Shown: positions 23,561 to 36,767, counted from the stretch's first letter. The stretch: DNA of 64,000 nt from Oxytricha trifallax (GCA_000711775.1 ARYC01000379.1:62001-126000), one strand, 5' to 3'. Numbers and translations: made by a program. The notes: generated by a model from the letters alone, not told the origin.

Positions 23561-23582
23561 AACCCCAAAACCCCAAAACCCC
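23561..23582 (+). repeat. Interstitial telomeric repeat (C4A4)
   Basis: AACCCC followed by two perfect AAAACCCC units, the telomeric repeat of stichotrich ciliates. The flanks show neither the TTAGTGAGG nor the TTCAGTAG sequence that follows the repeat in the TBE copies. It may be a remnant end of another telomere-bearing element, or a telomeric tract captured internally. Confidence 0.85.
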
Positions 23583-23940
23583 TGCAACATAAAATTCGCA
23601 AATATATGGAAAATCAGCTATAAATTTATAATCAGGCACTTATAAAAATTTTATTGTATATTGAGACCTATTAGCTAAAGTAATTAATCAATAGAATTAT
23701 TTAAATTTTTTAATTAATTTACTAAGTATTAAATCATAAAACCAATTAAAAAGCTAGTCTTCCTAAAAAGTAATGTATGCTTTTAATATTTGAAAACGCA
23801 ATAATTAAGGTGAATAATAACTCTGTAAATCCACTTAGACTATAATCTGTAATCTTTGTCATCGGTAAGTATATTCATAATTGAATAAAACATTAATCCT
23901 ATTCGTAATTTTTCATATATTTTTTTCTAAAAAACTCTCC

Positions 23941-24009
23941 TAAACTATCCTAAAGTCTACTAAAATCTACTAAAGTCTACTAAAATCTAATAAAGTCTAC
24001 TAAACTATA
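23941..24009 (+). repeat. Short tandem repeat, unit about TAAAGTCTAC / TAAAATCTAC
   Basis: Six to seven decamers alternating TAAAGTCTAC and TAAAATCTAC, flanked by degenerate units (TAAACTATCC, TAAACTATAT). It is a minisatellite-like array with a 20-bp higher-order period. Confidence 0.85.
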
Positions 24010-27000
24010 TCAAAATTTATATAAAATCCCATTTTTTTATTACATCATTATTATGTTCTAATTGCTCAGCAAACTAATATTATCAAGAACTTAAAGGATG
24101 TATTTTCTTTAATTCGATTTATATATTCGCATTAAAAAGTAATAGATGTTCATTTATTTATAATTAAGTAGATTGCTAGACTAAACTTATATAAGTATAG
24201 TACATTTAAAATTTATTACGTTTATAAACTGATACTTTTTATCACGTCAAGAACTCATTAATATACTCACTAATGATATCTAATATTTTAAAGTAATTTT
24301 CAAAGTACTATATAAAATTTAAAAGACTTATATTTATTCAATTTTATTCTTTTAATTTCATAGCAATAAACTTTTAAATTTGAAACTTTTTCAAATATAA
24401 ATTATTGTCTCTTCAATCATTAAATAAGGTAACTTAAATACTTTATTACTTTAATGTGAGTACTTTTATTTTAAAAATTAAAATTTTTTTATATAACATT
24501 TTTAGCTTTTATTTTCTAATAAAATTAATTTATTAATAGAATTATTTAACTTATGCCTAAAATAAATACAATACATAAGATTAACTTTTATCTAAATAAA
24601 AAAAACTCTAGCATAAGAAAGTTTAAATTTTGAACTTTGATTACAAATAAATTATGATTTTTTATTTTATGCTTATAGCTATAGTAAATTCTTAATTAGG
24701 AACTAAACTTATAAAAAATGATGTTTTTTAGAATAAACTTCAAAAATTTTATAAGAAGTTTGAAAATAACTTAATGAAGTAAAAATGAATATTTGCTCTT
24801 ATAAAATATGATTAAAAACATTATTTTCATTTACTACAACAGAATATTATTATCTTGAGTTCCTGATTTTAAAATAACAAACTATAAAATAGTTTTGTAA
24901 CCCAGAAATGATATAAAGATCAACTCTAACAAGGTAAATGCCTCAAGTTTATACATTTAAATACATCATTTATCAGGGAAATAATAATTTTTAATAAGTC
25001 TTTAAGCTGAATGAAAAATAAGCTAGATTAATTTCAGCTCTTTTTTACTTTCAGATAATTTCAACATTTTAGTTTTCTTTGACGAAATCTATAAAATATC
25101 TGAAATTTAGAAGTTTTTGATAAAGACTAAATTTATATTTATTACATTCACAGACACTTAGTATAATTTTAGAATAATTGATAAATCACAATATCCTCTG
25201 GATTATGTTTTCAAAACCCCTTTGAATTTGTAAAAAGGGCCCCAAGGGCGGCACTAGTGCCTAATTGAAAAAATCGGGGTTTACTTATTTCGCTTGAATA
25301 GAAAGGTTTTAAAATATTAGAGAAGAAATTCTGTGAGAAAATTTTAGGAAATTTATTAAGTCATTTTACTCTTTAAACTCTATTTAAAGACAATATATTA
25401 TTTTGGAAAATAGTTGCACTAAATTTAATTTTTATGTCTAAAATCAAGGTTATCATTTTAGACATTTTATAATTATAAAATATAAAGTAACCAAATTATT
25501 TTATTTTTAATAAAATTAAAATTAATTAAAAATCAAACTATAACCCGAATTTCAAAATCTCTCTGTTAACTTTAATTAAAGGGGTTTAATCATAATTTTA
25601 TTATCATTATAATCCTGATTGATTTATTTTTATAGTTTTAATAAAATTCTTAAGCATTTTTTTACATTTTATATTTTTTAGAAACCTAATCCCTTTCAAT
25701 AAAATCTCCATTAAGAATTTAATATTTTATATTCGCGCTATTTTGACTTTAATATAAACTACTTTATTTACCCTTATTTATATATTAACCAATATACTAA
25801 CTATTATATAGTCTAGTTTCTCATTTTATGTTATTATTCTTGTGTAAACTATCTTGATCATTTGATGAACTCTCATTATTGTCAACTGTAGATTTATTCT
25901 TATTTTTACAGAAAGTATTCTTCAAAAAACTAAAATCGGTTTAGTTATATTATTATTGGAATTTCATACTGTGGTAAGGTCGAGCAATTAAAACTTAAAA
26001 TCAATACTCTTTAAGCGCCAATTCAAATTATCATATAATTTATATATAAATCAGAATACCTTTAATATTAATTACTTATCTAAGCCACATTTTCTATATA
26101 GTAATCTTAATAATATAATCCAAGTTCATTATATATAATAAATTTAACTCTCCCTTACAAGATGTGTTTTCTTACTTTTCTTTAATTCTATATAAGTTTA
26201 TAAACAAAAAAACTATAAATTGATGATTAAAGCAGATTCCATCTACCAATTTATAGTATCAAAATAGTATAATTATTAAATTTAATCAAAAAATGTTTTT
26301 AATTTGATGAAATTAATTATATTTATCATGTATTAAATACTCATAAGGTTTAATGTAACAATAAAATGATTCTTTGTTTCATTATTATCATTTAACCTAT
26401 CTATTTAATCACTCAAAGTTAGAGAAAATGATGTAATTGGGAAAGATTAGAATTTGGGTATCTAGACAATTTTATGCTTAGAGATGAACTATTGTAATGG
26501 AAGTATGCTTATTTAAATACAAGATGTAGCAATTTGAAAAATTAATATATGGTGATTAAAATTAAATAAATTAACCACATTTGCTTTTTTATCAAAATAT
26601 TTTAATATCAAAGATGCTTTAAATTACTTGGTTCTTTAAGGTAAACATAAAAATATACTTAACTAATTTAATTAGATTTCTTATGATTGAAATCCTAGAG
26701 TTATAATCCTCAACATAAATTGAAAAAATAATGCAAGTTACCTCATCCGATACTTTATAATGAAACTAAATAAGTTAGTTAAGCTTAATAGTAAGTTTTA
26801 CTTTATCTGTCTTGCTCACAAAGTTGGAGGAATATAAATCTAACTAAAACATATCTAATCAATCATTTTTTAATTCTTATATTAAAGAAGAAAAAACAAG
26901 AAGCATATCTTCTATAAATTGGCAGATTTCTTAACCTTAAAATATATCAAGAATGTTCATGATTATTATGAGACACAAAGTTAATCACATTCAATGCTTC

Positions 27001-27088
27001 TAAAGAAAGAGTAGTTACACTGACGTCATAGATCAGCAAAATAGTCGATATGAAATCAACTATGATCAGATTCTAATAGGATTCTTGA
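24010..27088. other. AT-rich spacer, no gene seen
   Basis: About 3 kb of very AT-rich sequence. A slightly GC-richer patch at 25235-25280 (GGGCCCCAAGGGCGGC) stands out but has no recognisable gene. I did not find a frame that I would defend here. Confidence 0.45.
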
Positions 27089-29004
27089 TAAACAATTGCA
27101 TTTACTGATTTAGAGTTTAGCATAGAGATTGGCTATAACTACACTAAAACACTTGAGGAGATAATATTGCTTAATTAGGAAATGGTAAAAACCTTATATT
27201 AGAACTAAATTAGAAATTTATCTTCCAAATATGAAAATTAATATCTAAGAAAAGATAATATATTAATGAAATTCCTAAGTAAGAATAAGGAAATAAAATG
27301 GCAAATGTCAAAAATCTATTTGTACTTCAGTCAATTGATATTCCATATATTGAATGAAGCTTTTTAATCAGATTAATTGATTAATTCCATTATTAAATTA
27401 AAAAGTTAATAGATGGCACTAGGCTTTTTGTCACAAAACTTCTAAATTTAATATCAGAGTGCCTACTCTGTCTTGGAAGCGCAAAATCTGATAGATTTGT
27501 TTCCCATTCTTATTCCGGAGGTTGAAGAAACTTGGCTGTAATAAGTTCTTCAATCTGAACCTTCTGAAGTTGGCTTTCAGAATCGCAGTACAGTGGAGTC
27601 ACCGGACCCATCGTAGATCCATACTACCTAGTAGCCTCCTATTTAGTACCCAGACCTATCTTCAGAATAATATACCGACCTACTTCTAGAACATAATAGT
27701 ATACCGATCACCGGCAACGAAAACATCCAAGCCCAAAGGTAAAACACTAACCCTACTAGATTAGACAAGATGGTCATACTCGGATTTCATTTAATATAAC
27801 CTTACTACCTCTGGTGGAAAAGAACCAAGATAAAAATCTCTAGAGGAACTCCCCAAGGTGGTAAGATTTCGCCACTAGTTTTCGTACTAGTACTAGACAC
27901 CGCTCTCAAAACATTCGAGCTCAAGTACAACTTCCCAATCTACAAATACATAAAGATCTATGCTGACGACATGGTAATCATCTTCTAACAAGACCATGAT
28001 ATCCCACTCATAAAGCAATAACTAAGGGAACACCTTTTCTCGTTTGGTCTTATCATCAACGACACTAAATGCTCGGAAATAAACAAAGGCTAGTTCGACT
28101 TCGACCTTAATGCTCAAACACACTTCAAATACCTAGGTGTAGACATCCACAAAGACCTTATCAAAAACTTCTAAACACTCATCAAGGATATTCAAGACGA
28201 ACTCAAAAACACTTACATAAGGCTCTTCAACGGCGACCAAGCCCTATATAGTAGAGTATACTAGCAATACATATACTCAAAGTTTTAGTTCAAACTTTGC
28301 CCTCTTCTACTACTAACACTAAACAACAACGACCTCTTCAAAGCAATCGACATCCTTAAAAGGAAACTCGTTAGCTTCACTATAAAGGCTGATCCAATCC
28401 TTAAAATGTTCTTTAGCAACTAACTAAGAACCTATGAATCTTCCCCATTCCATATGGAACTATTCATAGCACACAAGGTTGGAAAGAAATACAACATAAG
28501 TGATACTCAAAACTTCTAGTTTCAAAATGTTGAGAAACTCTCAGTAGAACACATCCAGAGGATTATAGCTAACCTCTAAACTTATGCGGGAATAGGCAAC
28601 AACTTACATTATATGCCTAAATCAGAACATTTCCTAAAACTCACTCTAAAATACTTCCCTAACACTCTAGCAGTACCCTTACAAAATGGCCCAAAATTAT
28701 TGGAAAAAATTTCAGATGCTCAATATGCAAAGGTCTTTACACAAGACCCTGCTACAATCACAACCTACCTACTTTTCGAGGTGAAGTCTCTGCTACAATC
28801 CAAGAACTTATCAATCTCATCAAAGAAAGAGAAGAACTCAAATCAGAAGACGAACAAAAATTCTATGAGACAATGGAGACATGCCAAGAACAACTAAGAT
28901 TTATTAAGAACAAACTTAAAGCTTCCGAAACTAGGATCAAAAGTCATCTATGGTAGACATACCAAGACTTGACAACCAAAAAGGATTCCTTCCTTTCTTA
29001 ATGA
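27089..29004 (+). CDS. Non-LTR (LINE-like) reverse transcriptase ORF, one frameshift near the 3' end
   Basis: In the TGA-only code a single frame is open from 27089 to about 28775 (about 560 codons). The centre carries reverse-transcriptase motifs: RGTPQGGKISPLVF (motif B), the catalytic IYADDMVII (motif C), FGLIINDTKCSEIN (motif D) and THFKYLGVDI (motif E). Motif A with the first catalytic Asp is not visible upstream, so the RT domain is incomplete. Residues before 27530 are AT-rich, helical and unlike RT. From about 28775 the coding signal moves to another frame (SATIQELINLIKEREELKSE, a coiled coil) and ends at TGA 29002-29004. No endonuclease domain was recognised. The element looks 5'-truncated and probably inactive. 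Confidence 0.85.
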
Positions 29005-29063
29005 TATGCTCAGAGGGCTTTAAGCCTCGATGCGAGTTATTTATTTATTTATTTATTTATTAA
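29005..29063 (+). mobile_element. 3' end of the LINE-like element: hairpin and (ATTT)n tail
   Basis: Just after the stop, AGGGCTTTAAGCCT can form a short hairpin, and a run of ATTT units follows from 29037 to 29063. A simple-repeat 3' tail is typical of several non-LTR retrotransposon clades and marks the insertion end. The body of the element lies immediately upstream. Confidence 0.7.
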
Positions 29064-32026
29064 TTCCCATATTCTAATAATAAGAATAATGAATGATAAA
29101 ATAGTGTAGGCTAGGCCATAACTAAGCAATATTCGAACAAATCTACTTATTGATATATTTAAATATCCTGGTTTTCCTGCAACTAATGAATGTTAAATAA
29201 AGAATTCTTCATAAAGAACAACTGAGAATTAAATAACACAAACTAAATTGGAAACAATTACTTCAGTCACATTTGTCACCGTTATATTTAAATCATTTAT
29301 GACAGACTCTTTATTAATAAGGATCAATTGTGGCTTGACCTTTATGAATTATACTCATCAATACTTTTTAATATTCAGCAGTCAATACCAATGAAGATAT
29401 CAAAAATACTTTGAAATTGCAATAAAAATATAAGTAAGGACACTGATCTTGAAGATTACAAAGAAGCTACTGATATTCTTTTAAGAATACCTAAGAGTTG
29501 ATCTGAAATCACTTATTTATAAATAACCAATTTTATATTAAAAAAAACTGCAAAAGACAATTTATAATTATAAAGATTTACGAAATGAGACAAATTTGAG
29601 AACAATTAATTTTCCTTCAATGAAAAAAGATGCTTATGATTGCTCTAAAGATAACCAATTATTAAAAGGACAAGTTGCTTGCATTTTATCAACAAACATG
29701 TAGTCAAGAGTGTCCAAAGACTTCGATGAGCTAACATTATTATTTTATAAACACTCCATTTAACTCACTTCTATATTGATAGAATTCATAACTATTTTAT
29801 TATTGTTTGAGAAAAAAGCTAATTATCCTGCAATGCTCTGATTTAAGAATAATAAATAATATAATAAAATTACCAAAAAGTAGCACATTAAACGCTTAAA
29901 ATTTCCTGCTTATGCATTGATTATACTATTAATTTCTTAGTGTAAGCTTAGTTCCACTAAATGCTTTTTGAGAGTATTATAATAGACACTTTGAATAGAT
30001 ATCAAACAAATATAGTATTCTGAATAATGGCAGCAATTAACAACTTTAGAGTACCATTTTTCTTTGAAATAGTGATAGATTAAGCTAATGTAGAAGTTAT
30101 AGAGTATATCTATGAATTGCATGTAGAGATTTGAATTAATTTACAGCTTAAATTATTTAAATTAATATAAAAGCACAATGTAGACATATATACTCAAGCA
30201 ATGGGGAAAGAAATGAATCAGCGATTGAATTATAAAAAGCAATCAAGTGAGTAAATGGGAATTTAAAGAAATTAATGTTACAGCAAGAGTACTTGATTAG
30301 ATAATAGAGAAAATAGCAAATATCATTAAAAAAACTGAATTAATGAATTAAACATAAACTGGTATAAAAAAAGCAGTGATTCACAAAGTATAAGTTTAGT
30401 TTGTTTAGATAGAGAGTTACTTTTTGAAGTATTAAAAGGCTGCTGCAATAATTCATTTTAACATATTTTTAAATAAAATGAGTTTAAGTAATGAAGAAAT
30501 AGGCAGATGAGCATAGAAGATAAGGTTATAAATAGAATGATGATGATACTAATGCCAGTAGATTAAAGTAGAAATATTTAAAGTATTTCTTTATATTTAT
30601 ACAGCATTCATAATTTGAAGTAACGAAATCGATCTCACAATTGCATCCAGAGAGATAATTATTTGAAAGTTGCAATTTATCTTTCTGTGCTTAATTAAGA
30701 ACTTTATAATTTACTTTTATTTTATATAATTATGATAGATAAAAAGATAAAAGATGCTTGTTAGGGTTCATTTAAGATTTATTAATAGAATATAAATATA
30801 ATATATAAGGTAAAATACAAATAGCTCCCCCGTTTAACCGTTACCCCCTCTATCGTCTACCATTAGACTAATAATACAGGTATTTCCCTCTTTTATCTAA
30901 TCTTTTAAGAAGTGATCACGCAACTCAATCAGTTCTCCTTCTAGTCTATTAATGATATTTTAAAAATGGTTAGTTATATTAAATATAGCTTACATATCTA
31001 AATGAATGATTATTATCATCGACTTCATAACTTTTCACTCATTATTTATATTTATTAATATTAAAATACCAATTTCCTATCATATAGATAGAGGATTCTT
31101 TGGAATAATAAAAGTAAAAGAATTAAAAATTACATTTAAAGTTTATTCAAAAACTAAATGAAGAAATATATCACTTACTTATTGCAGTTAACTTTAAAAG
31201 TTTTTTTCATGAAGCAAGGTAACATCCCTCTCTTATTTATTAAAAAAATACACATTCTTAAAGATATAACCCCAAAACATTTAATGAAGGTAAGCTGTTT
31301 TATCAAATTAGAATAATTACAGTGATTATTACTCTAGTTTTGTGAATTTTAATTTTTAAAATTTATGATATACTCTAGAAACAGTAACATTATAGTCCAG
31401 TAAAATGTCAATGTCCTGTTGAATCAACTGGTTAATTTGCATTTGCTATTTTAAATAGTTGTTCAAGATTGGAATTCATAAACATAAATCAAAATTCAAG
31501 GCATTCTATACATTTACATATAGATAATTATTGAATTCATCTACATAATCACAATATCTCACAGGTATTTAATGCGTTTAATTTTAATATAATTTATTTA
31601 ACTGAAGCAATTAAAAAGAAAGAACAGAGTTTTATCATCAACTACTTCATTCTCTCTGAGCAATGGACTCTAGATATATGACACTATAAACTCCTGCTTC
31701 AAGGATTCTGAATGTTGATTAATTATTCATCTTTACCAACTGAAGACTCTAATAAATTCGCTTTGTTTATGATTCCTATGTTTTTATTTGGTCCAAACTT
31801 GAAAACTTTTCAATTACACTTTAAATATATTTAATATCTACAATAAACAAATGGATATATTGTTGAAGACTTATATCTGATGATATTATGTTTGATCTAG
31901 TTTAAATAACTAGCATCCTGATAATTTACAATATGAAATAAGCAGTATATAGGAAATGAAGCTATTTAAGGAATTGGTTTATAGACAATACAAATAGGTT
32001 GATTGATATAAATTTATATCACAATT
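29064..32026. other. AT-rich spacer, no gene seen
   Basis: About 3 kb of AT-rich DNA. A small C-rich patch near 30824-30875 (GCTCCCCCGTTTAACCG, then CCCCCTCTATCG) stands out from its surroundings but has no clear frame. Nothing else could be supported. Confidence 0.45.
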
Positions 32027-33306
32027 GTAATTAAATATAATAATCGTGAAATTAAAACAAATTTTTATATAATAAACATGAAAGAAACTGTAATTAAGCC
32101 ATACTGAGGAATGATAGGGTGTGAGTCATGCAACTGAGAGGAGCTCCGTCATAGAAATACATCGAGAAATGGTATTTGTTAGATTCATAGCAAACAGAGT
32201 TATTAATGACAGTGATACAACGCAAATGGAAGTTCAGCGGTAATAAATGGGTCGCTCCAGGGAACCTTTGTGCATTACTCTATCTAACTCTTGGAAAATT
32301 ACCTGTAATTGATAATAAGCGGCGAACTTCAATGTGTCCATTGTTACTCGAAGCAAGAGGGGCAAGAAGGGGAGTAAATAATGTCTAAAAGCATTCAGGC
32401 TAAATTCTTTTGAATGTTTGATGTCACGTTACTTATAATACTCGTTTCCCAAAAGAGTAGCTGAAGCAGATGATGCATTGACATCATCGTTAAAAACTTC
32501 TGCGGGAGTAACTAAGTGGCCAGGCTTAGGATATTCTCAATATGATTACGTAGAGGTCATGTGATAGCTACCAAAACAAGACATTATCGTCTCCTTAACT
32601 AATTACGATGTGTTTTGTAATTAGATACTTTGGGTCCTGCAACCCTTGCCCTCAAGATGATAAAATTGTCTCAGGTCTTTAACTAGTTCCACAGACTCCT
32701 TAACTAGATACACTACGGGATTATTTATTTACACTGGCTAAAGTGCCTACATACATTAGTTTATTAGTGTGATCTAAATGGAGAATCCTAGGAATATCTC
32801 TTGACTAGGCAACTTAGTCACTCATGTACAGGTTACTCACGGGAATATTAGTTGTTTGTAACCCTTGATACTCTTTTGGGTAAAATTGTATTATTAGAAA
32901 AGTACCCTGGGTATCCTAAAGGAACTAAACTAAATTCTTTTGGAAAAAATTTACTCCCTTTATTACATCTCGGCAGCTCAAATAACTATGAATCTATGCT
33001 AAATCCGCGTTGGATAACTATCACAAGATAATTCTATCATACTACAATATAGGAATGAGCAAATACACCCTGAATTGAAGTGCTTATAAAAGAACGATGC
33101 ATTCAAGACCGGGATTTCTAGCATAGGTGCTTCAGCTTTTGAGAATTCATATAAGTATCATTGCTTGATAAGTCTCTCAAGTGATGCCAGCTTCAGTCGC
33201 AACTGTACCTCATCTCATTACACTTCTCTGTCTAATTACAATTATTCGCTTTTTTATTATATAGAAATTTGTTCTAATTTCGCGATTATTATATTTTAAT
33301 TTATGT
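32027..33306. mobile_element. Second element with inverted repeats (about 75 bp) and a GC-richer core
   Basis: The left arm (32027-32100) and right arm (33230-33306) are inverted copies. Shared strings include ATATAATAATCG next to GAAATTA, ACAAATTT, and TATATAATAAA. The enclosed 1.1 kb is richer in GC than the flanks. The plan (AT-rich arms, GC-richer core, no recognisable transposase) resembles the element at 21621-23405, although the two share no obvious DNA sequence. The outermost ends and any target duplication could not be fixed. It may be a non-autonomous transposon or a germline-limited cassette. Confidence 0.6.
32128..32421 (+). CDS. Candidate 97-codon ORF in the core of the second inverted-repeat element
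   Basis: In the TGA-only code the frame starts MQLRGAPSQKYIEKWYLL, continues MTVIQRKWKFSGNKWVAPG and CALLYLTLGKLPVIDNKR, and stops at 32419-32421. Two TAGs are read as Gln before the internal Met at 32206. The composition is protein-like (mixed charge, few Ile/Asn runs) and unlike AT-rich noise. No family was recognised. The rest of the core, 32425-33229, shows no comparable frame, so the ORF may be incomplete or coincidental. Confidence 0.35.
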
Positions 33307-33454
33307 ATAATGTAATTGAAATCTTATATTTCAGGAATATCCAAACTATCTTGGATACTCAGAGACTTCCCTCTAATACTAAAAATGATAAAAATGAGAA
33401 AAGAAATGGAATTTTATAATTAAAAATGATATTTAAGAACCATAATAATAATAA

Positions 33455-34105
33455 TAAACGAAGGAGGCAAGGAAATTTCATGTTACCACCAACGTTTTAA
33501 TAAAGATCTTAAAAACTTATTCTCTAGTCAACGACTGACTTTTAGCTCCTCCAATTCTTGTTTCTAAGATATAGATTTTATAGAAAAATCTTGAAAACCT
33601 AAATGGATAATTAAATAATGAAAATGAGTCTATGGAAAGAAAAACCACCGAATTGAGTCTTGAAAAACTGACCGTTTTTCACATAACTATATAGGTCAAG
33701 CCTACTCATTGAAAAATCCATATAATATCTGCATATAATTGTACTTTATTTGGGGTTCATGAGGAACTTCAAATCATCATTTGGTCTGTAACGAAATTTC
33801 TTTGTATCTAAAAGCAAAGGAATTCAATTTGCTTCGTTTTATACTCGTTTGACCACTCCTTGGGGTAGTGTCATGTGATCACCAACATTTGCAGAATCCT
33901 CAGAAAAACGTGATCTCTAGTCAATGTCTGACTTACAACTCCTCTGATGACACAGGTTTTTATAGAAGAATCTTGAAAACTTAGATTTGACTGTTACCAG
34001 CCCTATTAGATTAATACGGAATAACATTGATTCCATGGAAGTCAGAGTAATCAAAATAAAGCCTTGGTCAAATCTACCATTTTCACTAAACTACAAACTC
34101 TAGTA
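33455..34105 (+). repeat. Diverged tandem duplication, unit about 395 bp
   Basis: 33455-33720 and 33850-34105 align along their length. Matching blocks are CATGTTACCACCAACGTTT with CATGTGATCACCAACATTT, CTCTAGTCAACGACTGAC with CTCTAGTCAATGTCTGAC, and TTTTATAGAAAAATCTTGAA with TTTTATAGAAGAATCTTGAA. The two copies have drifted by substitutions and small indels. No coding frame is evident. Confidence 0.7.
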
Positions 34106-35224
34106 AACTTACGACAATCTGATATGAGACTCTTTATAATACTTCTAGTTGCAGTTGCATATGACATTCGATAATTTCTTAAAAGAGTTAAATTAAGTTA
34201 TAGTTAGTATTACCTCAAAAATGCTCAATTTAATCTTTATAGCTTATATATTAAAAGTATCAATCATTTTCTCAGCTTTATGAATGATTTAAATAGCATA
34301 AATATATCTAATTACTGACATAATTTCCTTAAGATTCTAACCTTAATTAAGATCTAGCTAAATATCAAACTTATTAGAGAAAGAGTTAAGCTTTCGAACT
34401 TAAGCATTAAAAAAATCATTATTAAGAACCATACTTTTAATATATTATATAATAAAATATGATTTATTCATTCAATATTTATATTATGGATTTTTATCAA
34501 TGATATAATTTATTGAAAGTATCATGACTTATAGATTACTTTTTTATGAAGATATATAACTGAAAGGTGATAATCAATGCAATAAATAGTTTTAAATAAT
34601 CATTTACAGAGGGCATTATTATGCAATATATAATTCAATAGCCATATAATGGTACAAGAATAAGTTATTATATTAGCATATTTTCCTATAACATAAATAA
34701 AGCCTTTTCTTCTAAATATAAGTTTTGTCATTTATAACTAAAAAGTATAAGATATTATTTAATTGCTTGAATTTATTAAAAGATTACATAGTCCATATTC
34801 AGAGTTAAGACCCAGCAGATTGCAACAAGCTAAAGCACCTATAACAAATGAGACATTGGTGATAATAGTTTCTTATTAAATAGTTGCTTATTTCTCTTCA
34901 AATCTATAGATTAATCTAAAAATTTATTATTCAAATTAAACCTAACACATATATATATATATATATATTGACTATATTTAAAGAAATAAAACTGCAACAA
35001 CCAAAAAAATCAACAAGATATCCAGTAAGAGCTTATATTAAACTTAAAATTGGGAGAGCTTTCATAAAGAAGGAAGTGTATAATATTATAAAGCTAGCCA
35101 ATAATGTAGTAACAATAAATATTTAAACAATGATTCATTTTTTTTAGACCAGTTAAAAATGGTTCTTATATTTAATGGGATTTATATTATTATTTTATTA
35201 TTAAATAAGGAATTAACTTGTGAG
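34106..35224. other. AT-rich spacer with an AT microsatellite
   Basis: No gene seen. An (AT)n microsatellite of about 30 bp lies at 34947-34978. Confidence 0.5.
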
Positions 35225-36742
35225 ATGACCGAAAAGTCTCAAGAGCAATACTAAAAATTCCTCAAAGACCAGAGCTATTTTTAAAACCCGGAGTCTGAGT
35301 TCGAGATAACATATAACAAATATCTCCATGAAATTTACCAACTAGGGGCAGCTGACATCAGACCTGCGCCAAAAATGGAAAAGAACTCTATAACAGAGCG
35401 AAAGCGAAAAATTAGAAGCTAGAGCGCTCCTCCGAGAATGGATTCTAAGTCCAGAAATGGCCTCACACTGGGAAAGTATTTAACTCCCGCCGAAAAAAGA
35501 AAAACCAAGAGCCTATACTAGACACAACAAAAGAGCTCATCGATATATGAGAAAAATTGAACTTGACAAAGAGTTTGAAACAGACTCAGACTCAGACTCA
35601 GGGATGTGGTAAGATGAAATTGACTACGACTCCTTCGGTGAAGAAGACGTAGACTTTGTCGAAGAATACTATGGAAACAGAATAACAAAAATCCCACCAC
35701 ACCTCTAAAAATAACTTACTCAAAAGGTAAATAGGCAAAAATAAGAATTTGAGAAAGAAAGAGCCACGCACTGTCTTAGTAGACACTAGGATTTCTTTGA
35801 AAAGAAACAACCCAAGATGACCTACTAAAAAACACCATACACAAAAAGGTTCTTCTACTCAAAAAACAAGAGGCCTTCAGCTCCCATATTGAATAAGAAC
35901 TGGACCCTAAACCAGATACACCGCCAAATGATAGTCAAATCCTCAATCAACTAACAGAGGAAGAAGAACTCAAAACATCAGAACAGTCTAATAAAGACTC
36001 TAACTTATAATAAGACTACATTGAATACGAAATTGTGCAAACCACAAAGTACTGCGCAAGTGAACAAGGGGACCTACAGACAAGCAATTTATCTTCTCCA
36101 TCTTTTTCCATACTAAATAGTGAAGGACCTTCCACCAACTCACTACTAAATAGTATGACTCTTAATACATCATTCATCAGTATACAAGATCAGAATCTGA
36201 CCAGAATTAAAATACCGATAAATATCCCGACTATTATTGTATTGTAACCTTATAAGTTCTACCACAGAATACTATACAATAACTTTGAGATAGTATAAAT
36301 ATGGGACAAGAGATTAAGGAGTATAGACAAACTTATCCAAACTCTAAACCAACACAATGATAGAACAAAGATAATTGTTCTCGATAAGAAAGATGAAGAT
36401 AATTTACTTTCACTCTACTCAATGTGGAAAAGAGTCAAATTTAAAATGATTCAAAGTGATGTAACTTTTAAACAAGAACTAAGAAGAGAGAGAGATACAT
36501 TTTTCTACAGGGGATTCCACAGAAACAAAAGAAAAGAAATTATGGCAAACAGAGACCTCAGAAAAGGCAAAATCAAACAAATTGATATTGTCAGGAAGAG
36601 AGACATTTGGAGAACCCACGAAATAAGAGGAGTTGAACTCACGGAAACAATGAAAATGACATTAAACAAATAAGAAAAGGGCTTGACCCTTATATATATT
36701 AAACATATTAGTGATCGGGGGTCCCCAGAGACCTCAATGTGA
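35225..36742 (+). pseudogene. Unrecognised ORF with acidic centre and basic C-terminus, two frame breaks; possibly retrotransposon-derived
   Basis: Starts MTEKSQEQYQKFLKDQSYF and runs in one frame to a TGA near 35560. It continues in a second frame through RKIELDKEFETDSDSDSG and FGEEDVDFVEEYYGNRITK to about 35805. It then returns to the first frame (KETTQDDLLKNTIHKK, EQELDPKPDTPPNDSQ) and stays open to TGA 36740-36742. The C-terminal third is strongly basic (LRRERDTFFYRGFHRNKRK, KIKQIDIVRKRDIW). No domain was recognised. Just before the stop, AAGGGCTTGACCCTT could form a hairpin like the one after the RT ORF at 29 kb, and the following DNA is ATTATTTT-rich. A LINE ORF1-like origin is therefore possible but unproven. 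Confidence 0.5.
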
Positions 36743-36767
36743 TCATATTATTATTTTATTATTATTT

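Noticed and set aside
35518..35810. Two minus-strand ORFs (60 and 70 residues)
   Set aside because: Ser/Leu/Phe-rich antisense of the acidic DSDSDS stretch of the plus-strand ORF.
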